A stretch of 64,000 bases of DNA. It comes from Pseudomonadales bacterium. Its GTDB lineage: Bacteria; Pseudomonadota; Gammaproteobacteria; Pseudomonadales; UBA7239. Numbering within the stretch: position 1 is the stretch's first letter; each line of letters opens with the position of its first letter. Under the pieces are notes generated by a model. The model did not search any database, was not told where the DNA came from, and saw nothing but the letters and a program-made list of their open reading frames with translations. The DNA lies in NCBI GenBank assembly GCA_028280345.1, contig JANQLY010000010.1, forward strand, positions 62,001 to 126,000, in the 5' to 3' direction. Below, in pieces: positions 52,309 to 61,615 of this stretch. Position numbers and translations under genes: made by a program.

Positions 52309-53472
52309 ATGGACATTAATAAACTACTTACCGTAATGGTGGAAAAAGAAGCGTCGGATTTATTTCTGACCGCCGGTATTCCGCCGAGCATTAAATTACA
52401 CGGTAAGGTTGTACCGGTAACCAACTCACCACTGACACCGGAAAAAACCCGTGAAGTAGTGATGAGCCTGATGAATGAGAAGCAACGTGATGAGTTTCTT
52501 GAAACTCACGAGCTGAACTTTGCGGTAAGTGCGCGTGGTATTGGCCGTTTTCGTGCCAATGCGTTTTTTCAGCGTAACCTTGTTGGTGCGGTATTGCGTC
52601 GTATTGAAACCACGATTCCTGAAATTGATGACCTCGGTTTGCCGGAAATTATCAAAGAACTGGCGATGACCAAACGCGGCCTTGTTATCTTTGTGGGTGC
52701 AACCGGTACCGGTAAATCCACCTCGCTTGCGGCAATGATCGGCCATCGCAATAAAAACTCCAAAGGCCATATCATTAGTATTGAGGATCCGATTGAATAT
52801 ATTCACCAGCATCAGGGTTGTATCGTAACGCAACGCGAGGTGGGTATTGATACGGACTCATTTGAAACTGCACTGAAAAATACTCTGCGTCAGGCGCCAG
52901 ACGTTATTCTGATCGGGGAGATTCGTTCGCGTGAAACGATGGACCATGCGATTGCATTTGCGGAAACCGGTCACCTTGCACTGGCAACCCTTCACGCCAA
53001 CAATGCGAACCAGGCGCTAGACCGTATCATTCACTTCTTCCCGGCAGATCGCCACTCACAGCTGTGGATGGACTTGTCACTTAATATGAAAGCGATCGTC
53101 GCGCAACAGCTGGTACCGACGCCGGATGGCAATGGTCGTCGAGCAGTTATTGAGGTGCTATTAAATACACCGCTGGCGGCAGATATGATTCGCAAGGCAG
53201 AAGTACACAATCTAAAAGAACTGATGAGAAAGTCTGAAGACCTGGGTATGCAGACGTTCGATAGAGCACTTTATAATTTGTATGACTCCGGTGAAATTAC
53301 CTATGAGGATGCCATTAAACACGCGGATTCACCGAACGACCTGCGCCTTATGATTAAACTTGGTTCCGAGTCCGATGCCGATGCACTGTCTGCGGCGTCT
53401 GAAGGTCTGACCCTTGAGCAGGATGAAGATCCGAATAACTCCGGTGGTGGCATGGCATTTCGCCGCGGGTAA
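52309..53472 (+). CDS. pilU: PilT-like accessory retraction ATPase PilU
   Basis: A 387-residue PilT paralogue. N-terminal KLLTVMVEKEASDLFLTAG, Walker A GATGTGKST, EDPIEYIHQHQGCI, DVILIGEIRSRETM and GHLALATLHANNANQALDR. PilU supports PilT-dependent retraction under load and is usually directly downstream, as here (97-bp gap with a possible promoter). A strong bidirectional terminator follows. Confidence 0.97.
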   Translation: MDINKLLTVMVEKEASDLFLTAGIPPSIKLHGKVVPVTNSPLTPEKTREVVMSLMNEKQRDEFLETHELNFAVSARGIGRFRANAFFQRNLVGAVLRRIETTIPEIDDLGLPEIIKELAMTKRGLVIFVGATGTGKSTSLAAMIGHRNKNSKGHIISIEDPIEYIHQHQGCIVTQREVGIDTDSFETALKNTLRQAPDVILIGEIRSRETMDHAIAFAETGHLALATLHANNANQALDRIIHFFPADRHSQLWMDLSLNMKAIVAQQLVPTPDGNGRRAVIEVLLNTPLAADMIRKAEVHNLKELMRKSEDLGMQTFDRALYNLYDSGEITYEDAIKHADSPNDLRLMIKLGSESDADALSAASEGLTLEQDEDPNNSGGGMAFRRG

Positions 53473-53492
53473 TTTAAAAGTCCCTAATAGAT

Positions 53493-53524
53493 AAAAACCC
53501 GGTCTGTAACAGGCCGGGTTTTTT
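53493..53524. terminator. bidirectional terminator between pilU and ruvX
   Basis: AAAAACCCGGTCTG (53493-53506), loop TAA and CAGGCCGGGTTTTT (53510-53523) pair fully apart from one G-T wobble, and a T-tract follows on both strands. It ends pilU on the plus strand and overlaps the ruvX stop on the minus strand. Confidence 0.92.
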
Positions 53525-53942
53525 ATTGCTTGAACCAACTCTCGAGAATCAATCTGGCGGCGAGGCTGTCTACGGGGTTGTCGCGATAACTGTCAGTGGG
53601 CCCGGCGATCTGCTTGGCTTCATAACTTGAAAGGCGTTCGTCCATTAAAAATACTTTTTTGTTGAAACGCCCTTCAAGCTGACGCACAAATTTTTTTACA
53701 GCTTCACCAAATTCGCTTTCACTGCCATCCATGTTTAACGGCATGCCAACGACAAAACAGTCGGGCTGCCATTCTGCAATAACTTTGCTTAATGCATCCC
53801 AGTTGGTGGTTTCGCGGTGGTTTCTGATTTCAGCAAGTTCAGTTGCCGATTGGGTGAGGCCCTGCCCCACCGCAACGCCAATGGTTTTGCTGCCATAGTC
53901 GAAGGCCATCACGGAAGAGATAGTGGATGATTTTTCCGGCAT
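53523..53942 (-). CDS. ruvX: Holliday junction resolvase-like RuvX (YqgF)
   Basis: A 139-residue RNase H-fold protein. First catalytic Asp in VMAFDYGSKTIGVAVGQ, Glu/second Asp region in MDERLSSYEA, and the terminal Asp in DSLAARLILESWF. Implicated in rRNA processing and recombination. Last gene of gshB-tonB-yqgE-ruvX. Confidence 0.96.
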   Translation of the reverse strand: MPEKSSTISSVMAFDYGSKTIGVAVGQGLTQSATELAEIRNHRETTNWDALSKVIAEWQPDCFVVGMPLNMDGSESEFGEAVKKFVRQLEGRFNKKVFLMDERLSSYEAKQIAGPTDSYRDNPVDSLAARLILESWFKQ

Positions 53943-53952
53943 GCGCGTTTAA

Positions 53953-54558
53953 TCAGGCGTGACCGCTGAGACTGGATAGAGACGCCGCGTCAATACCGAG
54001 CTTTTTCATTGCGGCACTACTGCGCTCATCTATTGGTATATCAAAAATCATATCGGTGCTTGCAGCAACTGTGAGCCAGGCATTTTGTGCAATTTCATCT
54101 TCGAGCTGGTTCGGGCTCCAGCCTGCGTAGCCAAGTAGTACGCAGGACTTATCCGGGCCCTTGCCATTGGAAATATCCTTGAGAATGGAAACCGAAGAGG
54201 TCAAATATAAATCGTTTGGTAAAACCAGAGTGTTTTCCCAACGCTCGCCACCGTTGTGTAATACAAAGCCCTGCTGAGGCTGAACCGGTCCACCCGATAG
54301 CACGGGTTCATTGCATGTAGCTATCTGGTCATCGGTGGCGTCAATATCCAATGCGTCCATCAGCTCGTCAAAGCTTAATCCCATGGGCTTGTTAATGACA
54401 AAACCCATGGCACCGTCTTCATTGTGCTCGCAGATATAGGTAACGGTATCGGAAAAGTAACCATCGTCTAGCGCGGGCATGGCAATAAGAAAATGGTTCT
54501 GTAAACACAGTACCTGTTCGTTGCTTTCGTGATCGGATTTATTGTCAGACTCATCCAT
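53953..54558 (-). CDS. yqgE: YqgE/AlgH family protein
   Basis: A 201-residue protein matching YqgE/AlgH: LQNHFLIAMPALDDGYFSDT, YICEHNEDGAMGFVINKPMG, LSGGPVQPQQGFVLH and YAGWSPNQLEDEIAQN. In Pseudomonas the homologue was associated with alginate regulation, though its biochemical role is unclear. 14 bp after tonB and 10 bp before ruvX. Confidence 0.96.
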   Translation of the reverse strand: MDESDNKSDHESNEQVLCLQNHFLIAMPALDDGYFSDTVTYICEHNEDGAMGFVINKPMGLSFDELMDALDIDATDDQIATCNEPVLSGGPVQPQQGFVLHNGGERWENTLVLPNDLYLTSSVSILKDISNGKGPDKSCVLLGYAGWSPNQLEDEIAQNAWLTVAASTDMIFDIPIDERSSAAMKKLGIDAASLSSLSGHA

Positions 54559-54572
54559 AACGGGAGGGGCGG

Positions 54573-55472
54573 CTAGTTGCGTGCTGACAGAATATCACCC
54601 TTTTCAAAACGCCAGGTACGAATAATTTCCAAACGGTCGACTTCGGCTTTTAAATTACTGGGAAAAGGTTGGAACGGTGATGACATGCGCACAATGCGGA
54701 TCGCCGCTTCATCAAGTACACGGTGCCCCGAGGATTTAAGTAACTCGACCTTGAGCACAGCGCCATCGGGTCGCAGTGTCACGAGCAGGCGCAAGTTGCC
54801 ATAAACTTTTTTGCGCTTGGCTTCGTCCGGATAATTGATGTTGCCAACCATCTCTACCTTTTCCTGCCAGCGGTACAAATACTCTGCTTCCACAGAGCTT
54901 TTTGCCGCGACGGATGTTAGCGTGCGCACTCTTGGCCGTTTGGCATATTTCTGTTTCTGACGATCAAGTTTGGCTTGCAGGCTTGCAAGCTTGGCGCTGG
55001 GATCGGTAACAGTGACTTCATCCCCCTTTATAACAATAGTTTCTTCCGGCTGCCGTTCTTCCGGGTCTGCCATGGATTTGCGTGCCTGGTCGCTGGTGGT
55101 GGTAACCACCTGTTTGTCTTTTTTAACTTCGATGACAGTGGCTTGAACTTTCGGAATCGGATCTACCTTGTTGATTTCGAGGTCGTCGAACTCCGCTTGC
55201 TCATCGGTGGTTAACTCTGCCTGTTCTTCAAGGGTGCCGCTTGCCTGTTGGTTGTGCTGGGCAAGAAAGTCAGCATCTTCAGGTTCACTCGTGCTGATAT
55301 TGCGTGCGAGGGTGATTTCAAGCGTTGGCGGAATCGAGTTATTTTTAAACGCGGTGAAGCCGACGCCAAGAATAATAATCAGATGAATCACCAGCGCCAT
55401 AAACAGGGTAAATGTCAGACGCTCGCTACTACCGATATCGGCAGGGTTGGTCGGATCAGATACTGCAGCCAT
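54573..55472 (-). CDS. TonB-like energy transducer (pilus-locus type)
   Basis: A 299-residue protein. Cytosolic head, one membrane helix (about 20-42, FTLFMALVIHLIIILGVGF), a long charged periplasmic linker, and a C-terminal TonB domain (RWQEKVEMVGNINYPDEAKR, LLKSSGHRVLDEAAI, IIRTWRFEKG). Its place between gshB and yqgE matches P. aeruginosa TonB3, which is linked to twitching motility rather than classic iron uptake. No exbBD is adjacent. Whether it also serves the receptor at 12750 is unknown. Confidence 0.92.
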   Translation of the reverse strand: MAAVSDPTNPADIGSSERLTFTLFMALVIHLIIILGVGFTAFKNNSIPPTLEITLARNISTSEPEDADFLAQHNQQASGTLEEQAELTTDEQAEFDDLEINKVDPIPKVQATVIEVKKDKQVVTTTSDQARKSMADPEERQPEETIVIKGDEVTVTDPSAKLASLQAKLDRQKQKYAKRPRVRTLTSVAAKSSVEAEYLYRWQEKVEMVGNINYPDEAKRKKVYGNLRLLVTLRPDGAVLKVELLKSSGHRVLDEAAIRIVRMSSPFQPFPSNLKAEVDRLEIIRTWRFEKGDILSARN

Positions 55473-55484
55473 GGCGGAGCGACC

Positions 55485-56453
55485 CTACGCCTGTTTTCCC
55501 ATTGCGTTGAGCTTTTGCCGGATCACAGCAAACAGCTGTGCGGCAATATCAATATCGTAGCCGCGAGATATTTCTCGCAGACAGGTAGGGCTGGTGACGT
55601 TAATCTCAGTGAGATAGTCACCGATGACATCAAGACCGACAAAGATCAGGCCGCGCTCCCTGAGCGCTGGTCCCACCTCGTTGGCAATCCATTGGTCCCG
55701 CTCACTGAGCGGTTGAGGCCTGCCACTGCCTCCGGCGGCGAGATTGCCGCGGGATTCTCCGCTGGCTGGAATACGGGCAAGGCAATACGGTATTGGTTCG
55801 CCATCAATCATCAGAATACGTTTGTCGCCGTCCTTGATCTGTGGCAGGTACTGCTGTGCCATTATCGGTCGTGTACCATGTTCGGTCAGAGTCTCTATAA
55901 CCACGCTTAAGTTCTGGTCTTTTCCCGTAATACGGAAAATCGAGCTGCCTCCCATGCCGTCGAGGGGCTTCAGAATAATATCCTTGTATTCAGCATGGAA
56001 TTCTTTGAGGCTATGCGCCTGGCTGCTGACAATCAGTGGTGGGCAGCACTGGGCAAATTGGGTTGCAAACACCTTCTCGTTGCAATCGCGCAGGCTTTGC
56101 GGGCGATTGACGACAAGCACACCAGCGCGCTCTGCGGCTTCAAGAATATAAGTGGTATAGACAAAATTGATATCAAATGGCGGATCCTTGCGCATCAGGA
56201 TCACGTCGAGTTCTTCAAGGGACTGAAATGCCGGTTCACCGAGTTCAAACCAGTGGTTTTCATCGCGAAATACCTGCAATGGGTATAGCTGACCTACAGC
56301 TTGGCCCTGTGTGTCGAGACCGAGGTTTTGCTGCTCTGTGTAGTAGAGTTCCCAACCGAGGTCACGGGCGGCCCAAAGCATTGCAAGCGTGGTGTCTTTT
56401 TGAAAATTGAGCTGGCTGATCGGGTCCATTATGACCCCGAGTTTAATGGTCAT
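55485..56453 (-). CDS. gshB: glutathione synthetase
   Basis: A 322-residue ATP-grasp enzyme. LGVIMDPISQLNFQKDTTLA at the start, MRKDPPFDINFVYTTYILE, KPLDGMGGSSIF for ATP, and EINVTSPTCLREI near the C-terminus. It joins glycine to gamma-glutamylcysteine. I start at MTIKLGV (56453); ATGs at 56465 and 56504 are alternatives without stronger ribosome-binding sites. First gene of the gshB-tonB-yqgE-ruvX set, divergent from pilG. Confidence 0.96.
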   Translation of the reverse strand: MTIKLGVIMDPISQLNFQKDTTLAMLWAARDLGWELYYTEQQNLGLDTQGQAVGQLYPLQVFRDENHWFELGEPAFQSLEELDVILMRKDPPFDINFVYTTYILEAAERAGVLVVNRPQSLRDCNEKVFATQFAQCCPPLIVSSQAHSLKEFHAEYKDIILKPLDGMGGSSIFRITGKDQNLSVVIETLTEHGTRPIMAQQYLPQIKDGDKRILMIDGEPIPYCLARIPASGESRGNLAAGGSGRPQPLSERDQWIANEVGPALRERGLIFVGLDVIGDYLTEINVTSPTCLREISRGYDIDIAAQLFAVIRQKLNAMGKQA

Positions 56454-56794
56454 TTTCGGCTTCATTTTGCGGGTAAACTGACTGGGAGTGTAAAGTAAGC
56501 CCAAACGCTAGACAAAGCAATAAAAGGCCAGGGCGGAAAGGAAATTTTTGTTAATAATCCGATATTTATGGGTAGTTTATAGATTAAACTTTAAAACTGT
56601 GTTAAAAGGTACACTCGCATTATTGCCCCTTTTTGCCAGTAGTTTTCCGGTGATAATTTGAGCACAATACGAGGGCCAAATTCAGGATGAAGACGGGCGA
56701 AAAATTCATCAGGGAGGGTAATCTGTGAAGGGGGGATGGTTGAGCAGATTTGCGCAACTTGTCCAACAACGTTTTTGATTGGTAAGGCATAAGT
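56454..56794. other. 341-bp divergent region between gshB and pilG
   Basis: It must carry the promoters of gshB and of the pilG-chpA operon. AT-rich in its first half. I see no convincing conserved operator, RNA gene or repeat. Antisense frames here have no coding features. Confidence 0.45.
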
Positions 56795-57184
56795 ATGGCT
56801 GTAAATTTAGAAAATTTAAAAATAATGGTTATCGATGACAGTAAGACAATTCGTCGAACTGCAGAGACGTTATTGACCAAAGCGGGGTGTCAGGTTGTTA
56901 CGGCTACAGATGGTTTTGACGCGCTGGCAAAAATTGCTGATACACGTCCTGACCTGATTTTTGTCGATATCATGATGCCGCGGCTTGATGGCTACCAGAC
57001 TTGCGCACTGATTAAGAATAATAGTGAGTTCAAGAAGACACCGGTCATCATGCTATCAAGTAAAGACGGCCTGTTTGATAAGGCGAAGGGCCGCATCGTA
57101 GGTTCGGATCAGTACCTCACCAAGCCATTTAGCAAGAATGAGCTTTTGGGCGCGATTGAAGAGCACGCGAGTGCCGCTTCCTGA
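56795..57184 (+). CDS. pilG: twitching motility response regulator PilG
   Basis: A 129-residue single receiver. Acidic pocket VIDDSKTIRR, phospho-Asp in FVDIMMPRLDGYQ, Lys in YLTKPFSKNE. PilG promotes pilus extension and, in P. aeruginosa, raises cAMP. First gene of the Chp chemosensory operon. Confidence 0.97.
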   Translation: MAVNLENLKIMVIDDSKTIRRTAETLLTKAGCQVVTATDGFDALAKIADTRPDLIFVDIMMPRLDGYQTCALIKNNSEFKKTPVIMLSSKDGLFDKAKGRIVGSDQYLTKPFSKNELLGAIEEHASAAS

Positions 57185-57253
57185 TATTAGTCAAAGCCGT
57201 GCAAGCAATAATTTTAATAGATAACCAAGAAAGTAATCGTTAGCGAGGAAGTT

Positions 57254-57631
57254 ATGGCTCGTGTGTTAATTGTCGACGACTCACCTACAGAAACCTACAA
57301 GATGGAGACCATCCTGTCGAAAAACGGTTTTGAGGTAGTCAAGGCAGAGAACGGGGAAGAGGGAGTCGCTACGGCGAAGAAAGAGCTCCCGGATCTGGTT
57401 TTAATGGATGTGGTTATGCCTGGCCTCAATGGTTTTCAGGCAACGCGCTTGCTATCGAAAGGCAAGGAAACCAGCCATATCCCGGTCATTATTGTAACGA
57501 CCAAAGATCAACCGACCGATAAACTTTGGGGTAAGCGTCAAGGCGCCAAAGGCTATCTGGTGAAGCCGGTAGAAGATGCCGTATTGATTGATGCGGTAAA
57601 GAAAGTGATGGATGGTGCGGTACTGATTTAG
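57254..57631 (+). CDS. pilH: twitching motility response regulator PilH
   Basis: A 125-residue single receiver. VDDSPTETYKMETIL, phospho-Asp in LMDVVMPGLNGFQ, Lys in YLVKPVED. PilH opposes PilG or acts as a phosphate sink in the Chp pathway. Start ATG with GCGAGGAAGTT before it. Confidence 0.97.
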   Translation: MARVLIVDDSPTETYKMETILSKNGFEVVKAENGEEGVATAKKELPDLVLMDVVMPGLNGFQATRLLSKGKETSHIPVIIVTTKDQPTDKLWGKRQGAKGYLVKPVEDAVLIDAVKKVMDGAVLI

Positions 57632-57702
57632 GTTGTTAGTGCCTGACAAATAGCGCGCCGTAGAAGTTTTTAAAGAACCGATACAGAGTCAAAGAGGGTT
57701 AA

Positions 57703-58254
57703 GTGGCAGAACAAAAGGCATTTACAGCACTGTTGGAACTGGCGGAAGTTGGTCGCAGTAACGCTAAAGGCTTGCCTGCCCAGGTTGATATCAAGCCTCA
57801 CTGGTCTGGTGTTGGTTTCTCGCTGTTTGGTCACAACTATGTTGCGCCGATGGGTGAGGTTGCAGAGATGTTGGAAATGCCGCATTTCACACAGCTGCCG
57901 GGCGTTACCGAATGGGTTAAGGGCGTTGCCAATGTGCGCGGGCGCCTGTTGCCACTGACAGACCTCGCGGCGTTTTTAGATGGTGCGCTGACATCGCCTT
58001 GGCGACAACAGCGTGTGCTGGTGGTTGATGTCGATGATGCTTACAGCGGGTTGGTCGTTGATGCTGTATACGGTATGCAGCATTTTCCAATGGATAATTA
58101 CTCTCAAACGGTTGAGGGTGGCGCTGTCAATGAAGAGATTGTGCCCTTTTTGCAGGGTACTTTTTCCAGTGACAGCGGTGATCGCTGGACAGTATTCAGC
58201 CCCTGGGGCTTGGTGCGTAGCGAGAAATTTTTCCAGGCAGCGCTGGTTTCCTGA
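57703..58254 (+). CDS. pilI: CheW-like adaptor PilI
   Basis: A 183-residue CheW-domain protein. Visible are VGFSLFGHNYVAPMGEVAEM, GVANVRGRLLPLTDLAAFL (CheW signature) and a closing strand DRWTVFSPWGLV. It couples the receptor PilJ to the kinase ChpA. GTG start with AGAGGGTTAA at good spacing. Confidence 0.95.
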   Translation: MAEQKAFTALLELAEVGRSNAKGLPAQVDIKPHWSGVGFSLFGHNYVAPMGEVAEMLEMPHFTQLPGVTEWVKGVANVRGRLLPLTDLAAFLDGALTSPWRQQRVLVVDVDDAYSGLVVDAVYGMQHFPMDNYSQTVEGGAVNEEIVPFLQGTFSSDSGDRWTVFSPWGLVRSEKFFQAALVS

Positions 58255-58305
58255 ACCATTCAGGAAGCTGACTGGATAGCAAGAAGTGTGAAGTAATTTC
58301 AAACC

Positions 58306-58381
58306 GTTGTGGTGGGCTAAGGGTGTGTTTGCCACAACAGTTGAAAGCAGCCTGAACATTATCAGTATTGATTGTTCAGGC
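58306..58381 (+). repeat. tandem hairpins in the pilI-pilJ gap
   Basis: Two inverted repeats lie in the 204-bp gap. The first is GTTGTGG (58306-58312) with CCACAAC (58332-58338). The second is a perfect 9-bp GCCTGAACA (58350-58358) with TGTTCAGGC (58373-58381). Neither has a T-tract, so they are more likely RNA stability or processing elements than terminators. Confidence 0.6.
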
Positions 58382-58458
58382 GGGGTAAAGATACTGAAAT
58401 AGTATTACTGGAATAGTAAAGAGACAGGCATAGGTATAAAAGAGGTCGGGAGCATTTT

Positions 58459-60579
58459 ATGAAAGCAAATCAAGGCAACAAACTGTCGGCATTTAAGCCC
58501 ACAAATGCCGCATCCACTATCTTCGTGATATTGCTGGTTGTTTCAGTGTTGGGTCTGTTGGTGAGTGCGTACATTATTCAGCAGAACAACCAGAAGGACC
58601 AGGAATACGTGCAGATAGCAGGTGACCTGAGGGCAGAAATCTTTAACGCGGTATCCCAGGCCCGTGATGCGACGGGAGGCAAGGAGGCTGCGTTTGGTCA
58701 GCTGCAGCGTGTTTACAACAAGATGGACAAGACATCCAACGAGTTGATTTCCGGCCAGCTCCAGGGGCAACTGCCGGAAGAGATCACTGCCTATAACGAT
58801 ACCTGGCAAAAAGCGAAAAAAGATATGAACTCGATCCTTAAGGATCAAAAGAAAATCCTCTTTCTTCACAAGGTAGCAAAACAGCTTAACCAGACGATTC
58901 CCGAGCTTCAGGCAGAATACGATAACGTGGTTGAGATTCTGTTGGAAAACCGCGCGCCCGCCGACCAGGTTGCGCAAGCCCGCTCCCAGTCATGGCGTGC
59001 AGAGCGTATTGCCAGAAACGTAGATAAGATGCTTGCCGGTGGCGCCGATGCGAAAGAGGCCGCCGACCAGTTTAACTACGATGCGAGTTTGTTCGGACGT
59101 GTATTGAAAGGAATGCGCGACGGAGATACTGCGATGCGTATTTCAAAAGTAACCGATCCGGATGCCCGTGAAAGTCTCGACGAAGGTGCAAAACTTTTTA
59201 ACTTCGTAAACGAACAGGTAGATGAAATCTTCCAGGCCGCACCGGATCTCTTCGAGGCGCGTGAGGCAACAAACTCCCTGCTCGACAACCAGCCAGTTCT
59301 TATCGGTGCATTGAACGCCTTGACCGATGGTATCAACGGCCTTAAGGATACGCGTAAAGTTAACAATACCTTGCTGTTTATTCTTGCTATTGTCGGCGCA
59401 GTCAGCGTTATGGCATTGGCCTTCTACCGCTTCCGTGCAACACGTCGCGACTTGCAGATGAAAGAAGAGGAGAACGAAGGTAACCAACAAGCGATTCTGC
59501 GTCTGCTTGACGAACTCGCGGACCTTGCGGATGGTGACTTGACAACAACCGCGACCGTAACCGAGGACTTCACCGGTGCGATTGCAGACTCTATCAACTT
59601 TACCATTGACCAACTGCGTATCCTTGTATCGCAGATTAACGACACGGCGGTAAATGTATCGACTGCGGCGCAGGAAACACAGTCCACGGCACTGCACCTT
59701 GCCGAGGCCTCCGAGCACCAGGCGCAAGAAATTGCCGGGGCATCGGCGGCGGTAAACGAGATGGCGGTAACCATCGACCAGGTATCTGCAAACGCCGCCG
59801 AATCAGCGGCGGTAGCGGAGCGATCGGTATCGATCGCGAATAAAGGTGCCGAAGTGGTACAAAATACGATCCAGGGTATGGATAACATTCGTGAGCAGAT
59901 CCAGGAAACATCGAAAAGGATCAAGCGTCTTGGTGAATCATCCCAGGAGATCGGTGATATCGTATCGTTGATCAACGATATCGCGGACCAAACGAACATT
60001 CTCGCACTTAACGCGGCGATTCAGGCATCTATGGCGGGTGAAGCCGGCCGGGGTTTCGCGGTAGTAGCGGATGAGGTACAGCGTCTTGCGGAACGTTCAT
60101 CAGCGGCAACCAAGCAGATTGAAGCGCTGGTAAAAACGATTCAAACGGATACTAACGAAGCGGTAGCTTCGATGGAACAAACCACCACAGAGGTGGTGCG
60201 CGGTGCCCGACTTGCACAGGATGCGGGTGTGGCACTTGAAGAAATCGAGAACGTATCCACCAACCTTGCGGAATTGATCCAGAACATCTCCAACGCTGCG
60301 AGACAACAGGCCTCATCAGCTGGTCACATCTCTAACACGATGAACGTTATCCAGGAGATTACCTCGCAGACATCGGCGGGTACCAATGCAACAGCACAAT
60401 CAATCGGTCACCTTGCGGAGATGGCAATTGATTTGCGTAACTCGGTAGCGGGTTTCAAACTGCCGGAAGAAGCGGGCGGCTCACCGGCAGCGGCTGCTGC
60501 TATGGGTGGTGATGTTGATTCGGTTTCACTTGATGAAGATATTGTTGCACTCGATGACTTCGGGGAGGCAACCGCATAA
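58459..60579 (+). CDS. pilJ: pilus methyl-accepting chemotaxis receptor PilJ
   Basis: A 706-residue MCP. Cytosolic N-terminus, TM1 (about 20-41), a large periplasmic sensor region, TM2 (about 303-325) and HAMP. The signalling domain has the hairpin tip and trimer region [35 protein letters not shown]. The tip carries QASMAGEAG where classic MCPs have EAARAGEQG, a PilJ feature. It senses pilus or surface contact and drives ChpA. C-terminal Asp/Glu-rich tail. The neighbours pilI and pilK confirm identity. Confidence 0.97.
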   Translation: MKANQGNKLSAFKPTNAASTIFVILLVVSVLGLLVSAYIIQQNNQKDQEYVQIAGDLRAEIFNAVSQARDATGGKEAAFGQLQRVYNKMDKTSNELISGQLQGQLPEEITAYNDTWQKAKKDMNSILKDQKKILFLHKVAKQLNQTIPELQAEYDNVVEILLENRAPADQVAQARSQSWRAERIARNVDKMLAGGADAKEAADQFNYDASLFGRVLKGMRDGDTAMRISKVTDPDARESLDEGAKLFNFVNEQVDEIFQAAPDLFEAREATNSLLDNQPVLIGALNALTDGINGLKDTRKVNNTLLFILAIVGAVSVMALAFYRFRATRRDLQMKEEENEGNQQAILRLLDELADLADGDLTTTATVTEDFTGAIADSINFTIDQLRILVSQINDTAVNVSTAAQETQSTALHLAEASEHQAQEIAGASAAVNEMAVTIDQVSANAAESAAVAERSVSIANKGAEVVQNTIQGMDNIREQIQETSKRIKRLGESSQEIGDIVSLINDIADQTNILALNAAIQASMAGEAGRGFAVVADEVQRLAERSSAATKQIEALVKTIQTDTNEAVASMEQTTTEVVRGARLAQDAGVALEEIENVSTNLAELIQNISNAARQQASSAGHISNTMNVIQEITSQTSAGTNATAQSIGHLAEMAIDLRNSVAGFKLPEEAGGSPAAAAAMGGDVDSVSLDEDIVALDDFGEATA

Positions 60580-60674
60580 TCTGAGTTCGGTATTTATTTG
60601 TCGGTTACAGGCTTGGCATAGTAATGCGTAGCACAACGACTGGATACCGTGGCGGTAACGAGCAGGGCTTGGCA

Positions 60675-61565
60675 ATGAGTCAGAGCGACGACAAAACAGA
60701 TTCAAATTCGTCCTGGTCGATGGAGTCCATGCCGGACTTCAGTGATGACGATTTTGAGCGCTGGAAATTGTTGCTTGAGGAAAAAACCGGTATTCACCTA
60801 GTGCCGCAACAAAAAGCTTTCTTGCAATCCCAGTTGACGATTCGCTTGCGTGAGCTCGGTGGCATTACTCTGGAAGAGTATGCCAAACACTTGAAAGACG
60901 GCTTGCAAGGTATGGTGGAGTGGTCCACCCTGACCGATCGCCTGGTTGTCAAGGAAACCAGTTTTTTTCGCCATCCGGAAAACTGCGAGTTTATTCGTAA
61001 GTTGGTTCGCTCGCGTATTAACCAGGGCATGATCAAAAGCTCTTTTGATGTATGGAGTGTTGGTTGTTCCACAGGTGAAGAGCCATACACACTATCAATG
61101 ATACTTAACGACTGTTTCGAAGAGGCATCGTTGGATAACTTTTGGGGAGTTACCGGCACAGACATCAGCATGCCGGCATTGGCTTATGGTCGTGAAGGCG
61201 CTTACGCAAAACGCAAGCTTGACATGTTGCCCGGCGATGAAAAACAGCGCTACTTTGATGAAATAGATCCGTATAACTATCAGGTGAAGCCGTTTTTGCG
61301 CGGACGAGTCTGTTTTGCTCACGGCAATGTTATTGAGTTGAAAAAACTGCCACAGGTAAAAATGGATTTGATCTCGTGCCACAACATGCTGATTTATTTC
61401 CGCCGCTGGCGTCGTCGTAAAATTCTCAATAACCTGGTAGACCGTCTGAAGCCGAATGGTGTGCTGTTGATTGGCATGGGGGAGATTGTTGATTGGGAGC
61501 ATCCGAAGCTGACACAAATAGATGACGATACAGTTCAGGCCTATGTGCGGAAGGAAGATACTTAA
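60675..61565 (+). CDS. pilK: CheR-type methyltransferase PilK
   Basis: A 296-residue CheR-like enzyme. The N-terminal helical domain is followed by the SAM-binding core: SVGCSTGEEPYTLSMIL, GTDISMPALAYGREGAY, and ISCHNMLIYFRRWRRR. It is expected to methylate Glu residues of PilJ. I prefer ATG 60675 (GCAGGG upstream); an in-frame ATG at 60624 would add 17 residues and cannot be excluded. Confidence 0.93.
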   Translation: MSQSDDKTDSNSSWSMESMPDFSDDDFERWKLLLEEKTGIHLVPQQKAFLQSQLTIRLRELGGITLEEYAKHLKDGLQGMVEWSTLTDRLVVKETSFFRHPENCEFIRKLVRSRINQGMIKSSFDVWSVGCSTGEEPYTLSMILNDCFEEASLDNFWGVTGTDISMPALAYGREGAYAKRKLDMLPGDEKQRYFDEIDPYNYQVKPFLRGRVCFAHGNVIELKKLPQVKMDLISCHNMLIYFRRWRRRKILNNLVDRLKPNGVLLIGMGEIVDWEHPKLTQIDDDTVQAYVRKEDT

Positions 61566-61566
61566 C

Positions 61567-61594
61567 ATGTTATTGACACTGACGTTAATAACAT
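61567..61594 (+). repeat. hairpin between pilK and chpA
   Basis: ATGTTATT (61567-61574) and AATAACAT (61587-61594) form an 8-bp stem with a 12-base loop in the 50-bp gap just before the chpA ribosome-binding region. It could modulate chpA translation; no T-tract is present. Confidence 0.45.
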
Positions 61595-61615
61595 AGGGGC
61601 AAAGAGAAATAACTT

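Noticed and set aside
59963..59980. 18-bp perfect palindrome TATCGTTGATCAACGATA in pilJ
   Set aside because: It encodes part of the conserved receptor segment IVSLINDIA and is probably a by-product of codon choice; no site function is evident.
59143..59999. Long antisense frames inside pilJ
   Set aside because: They result from the strong codon bias of pilJ; they hold no domain and no start signals.
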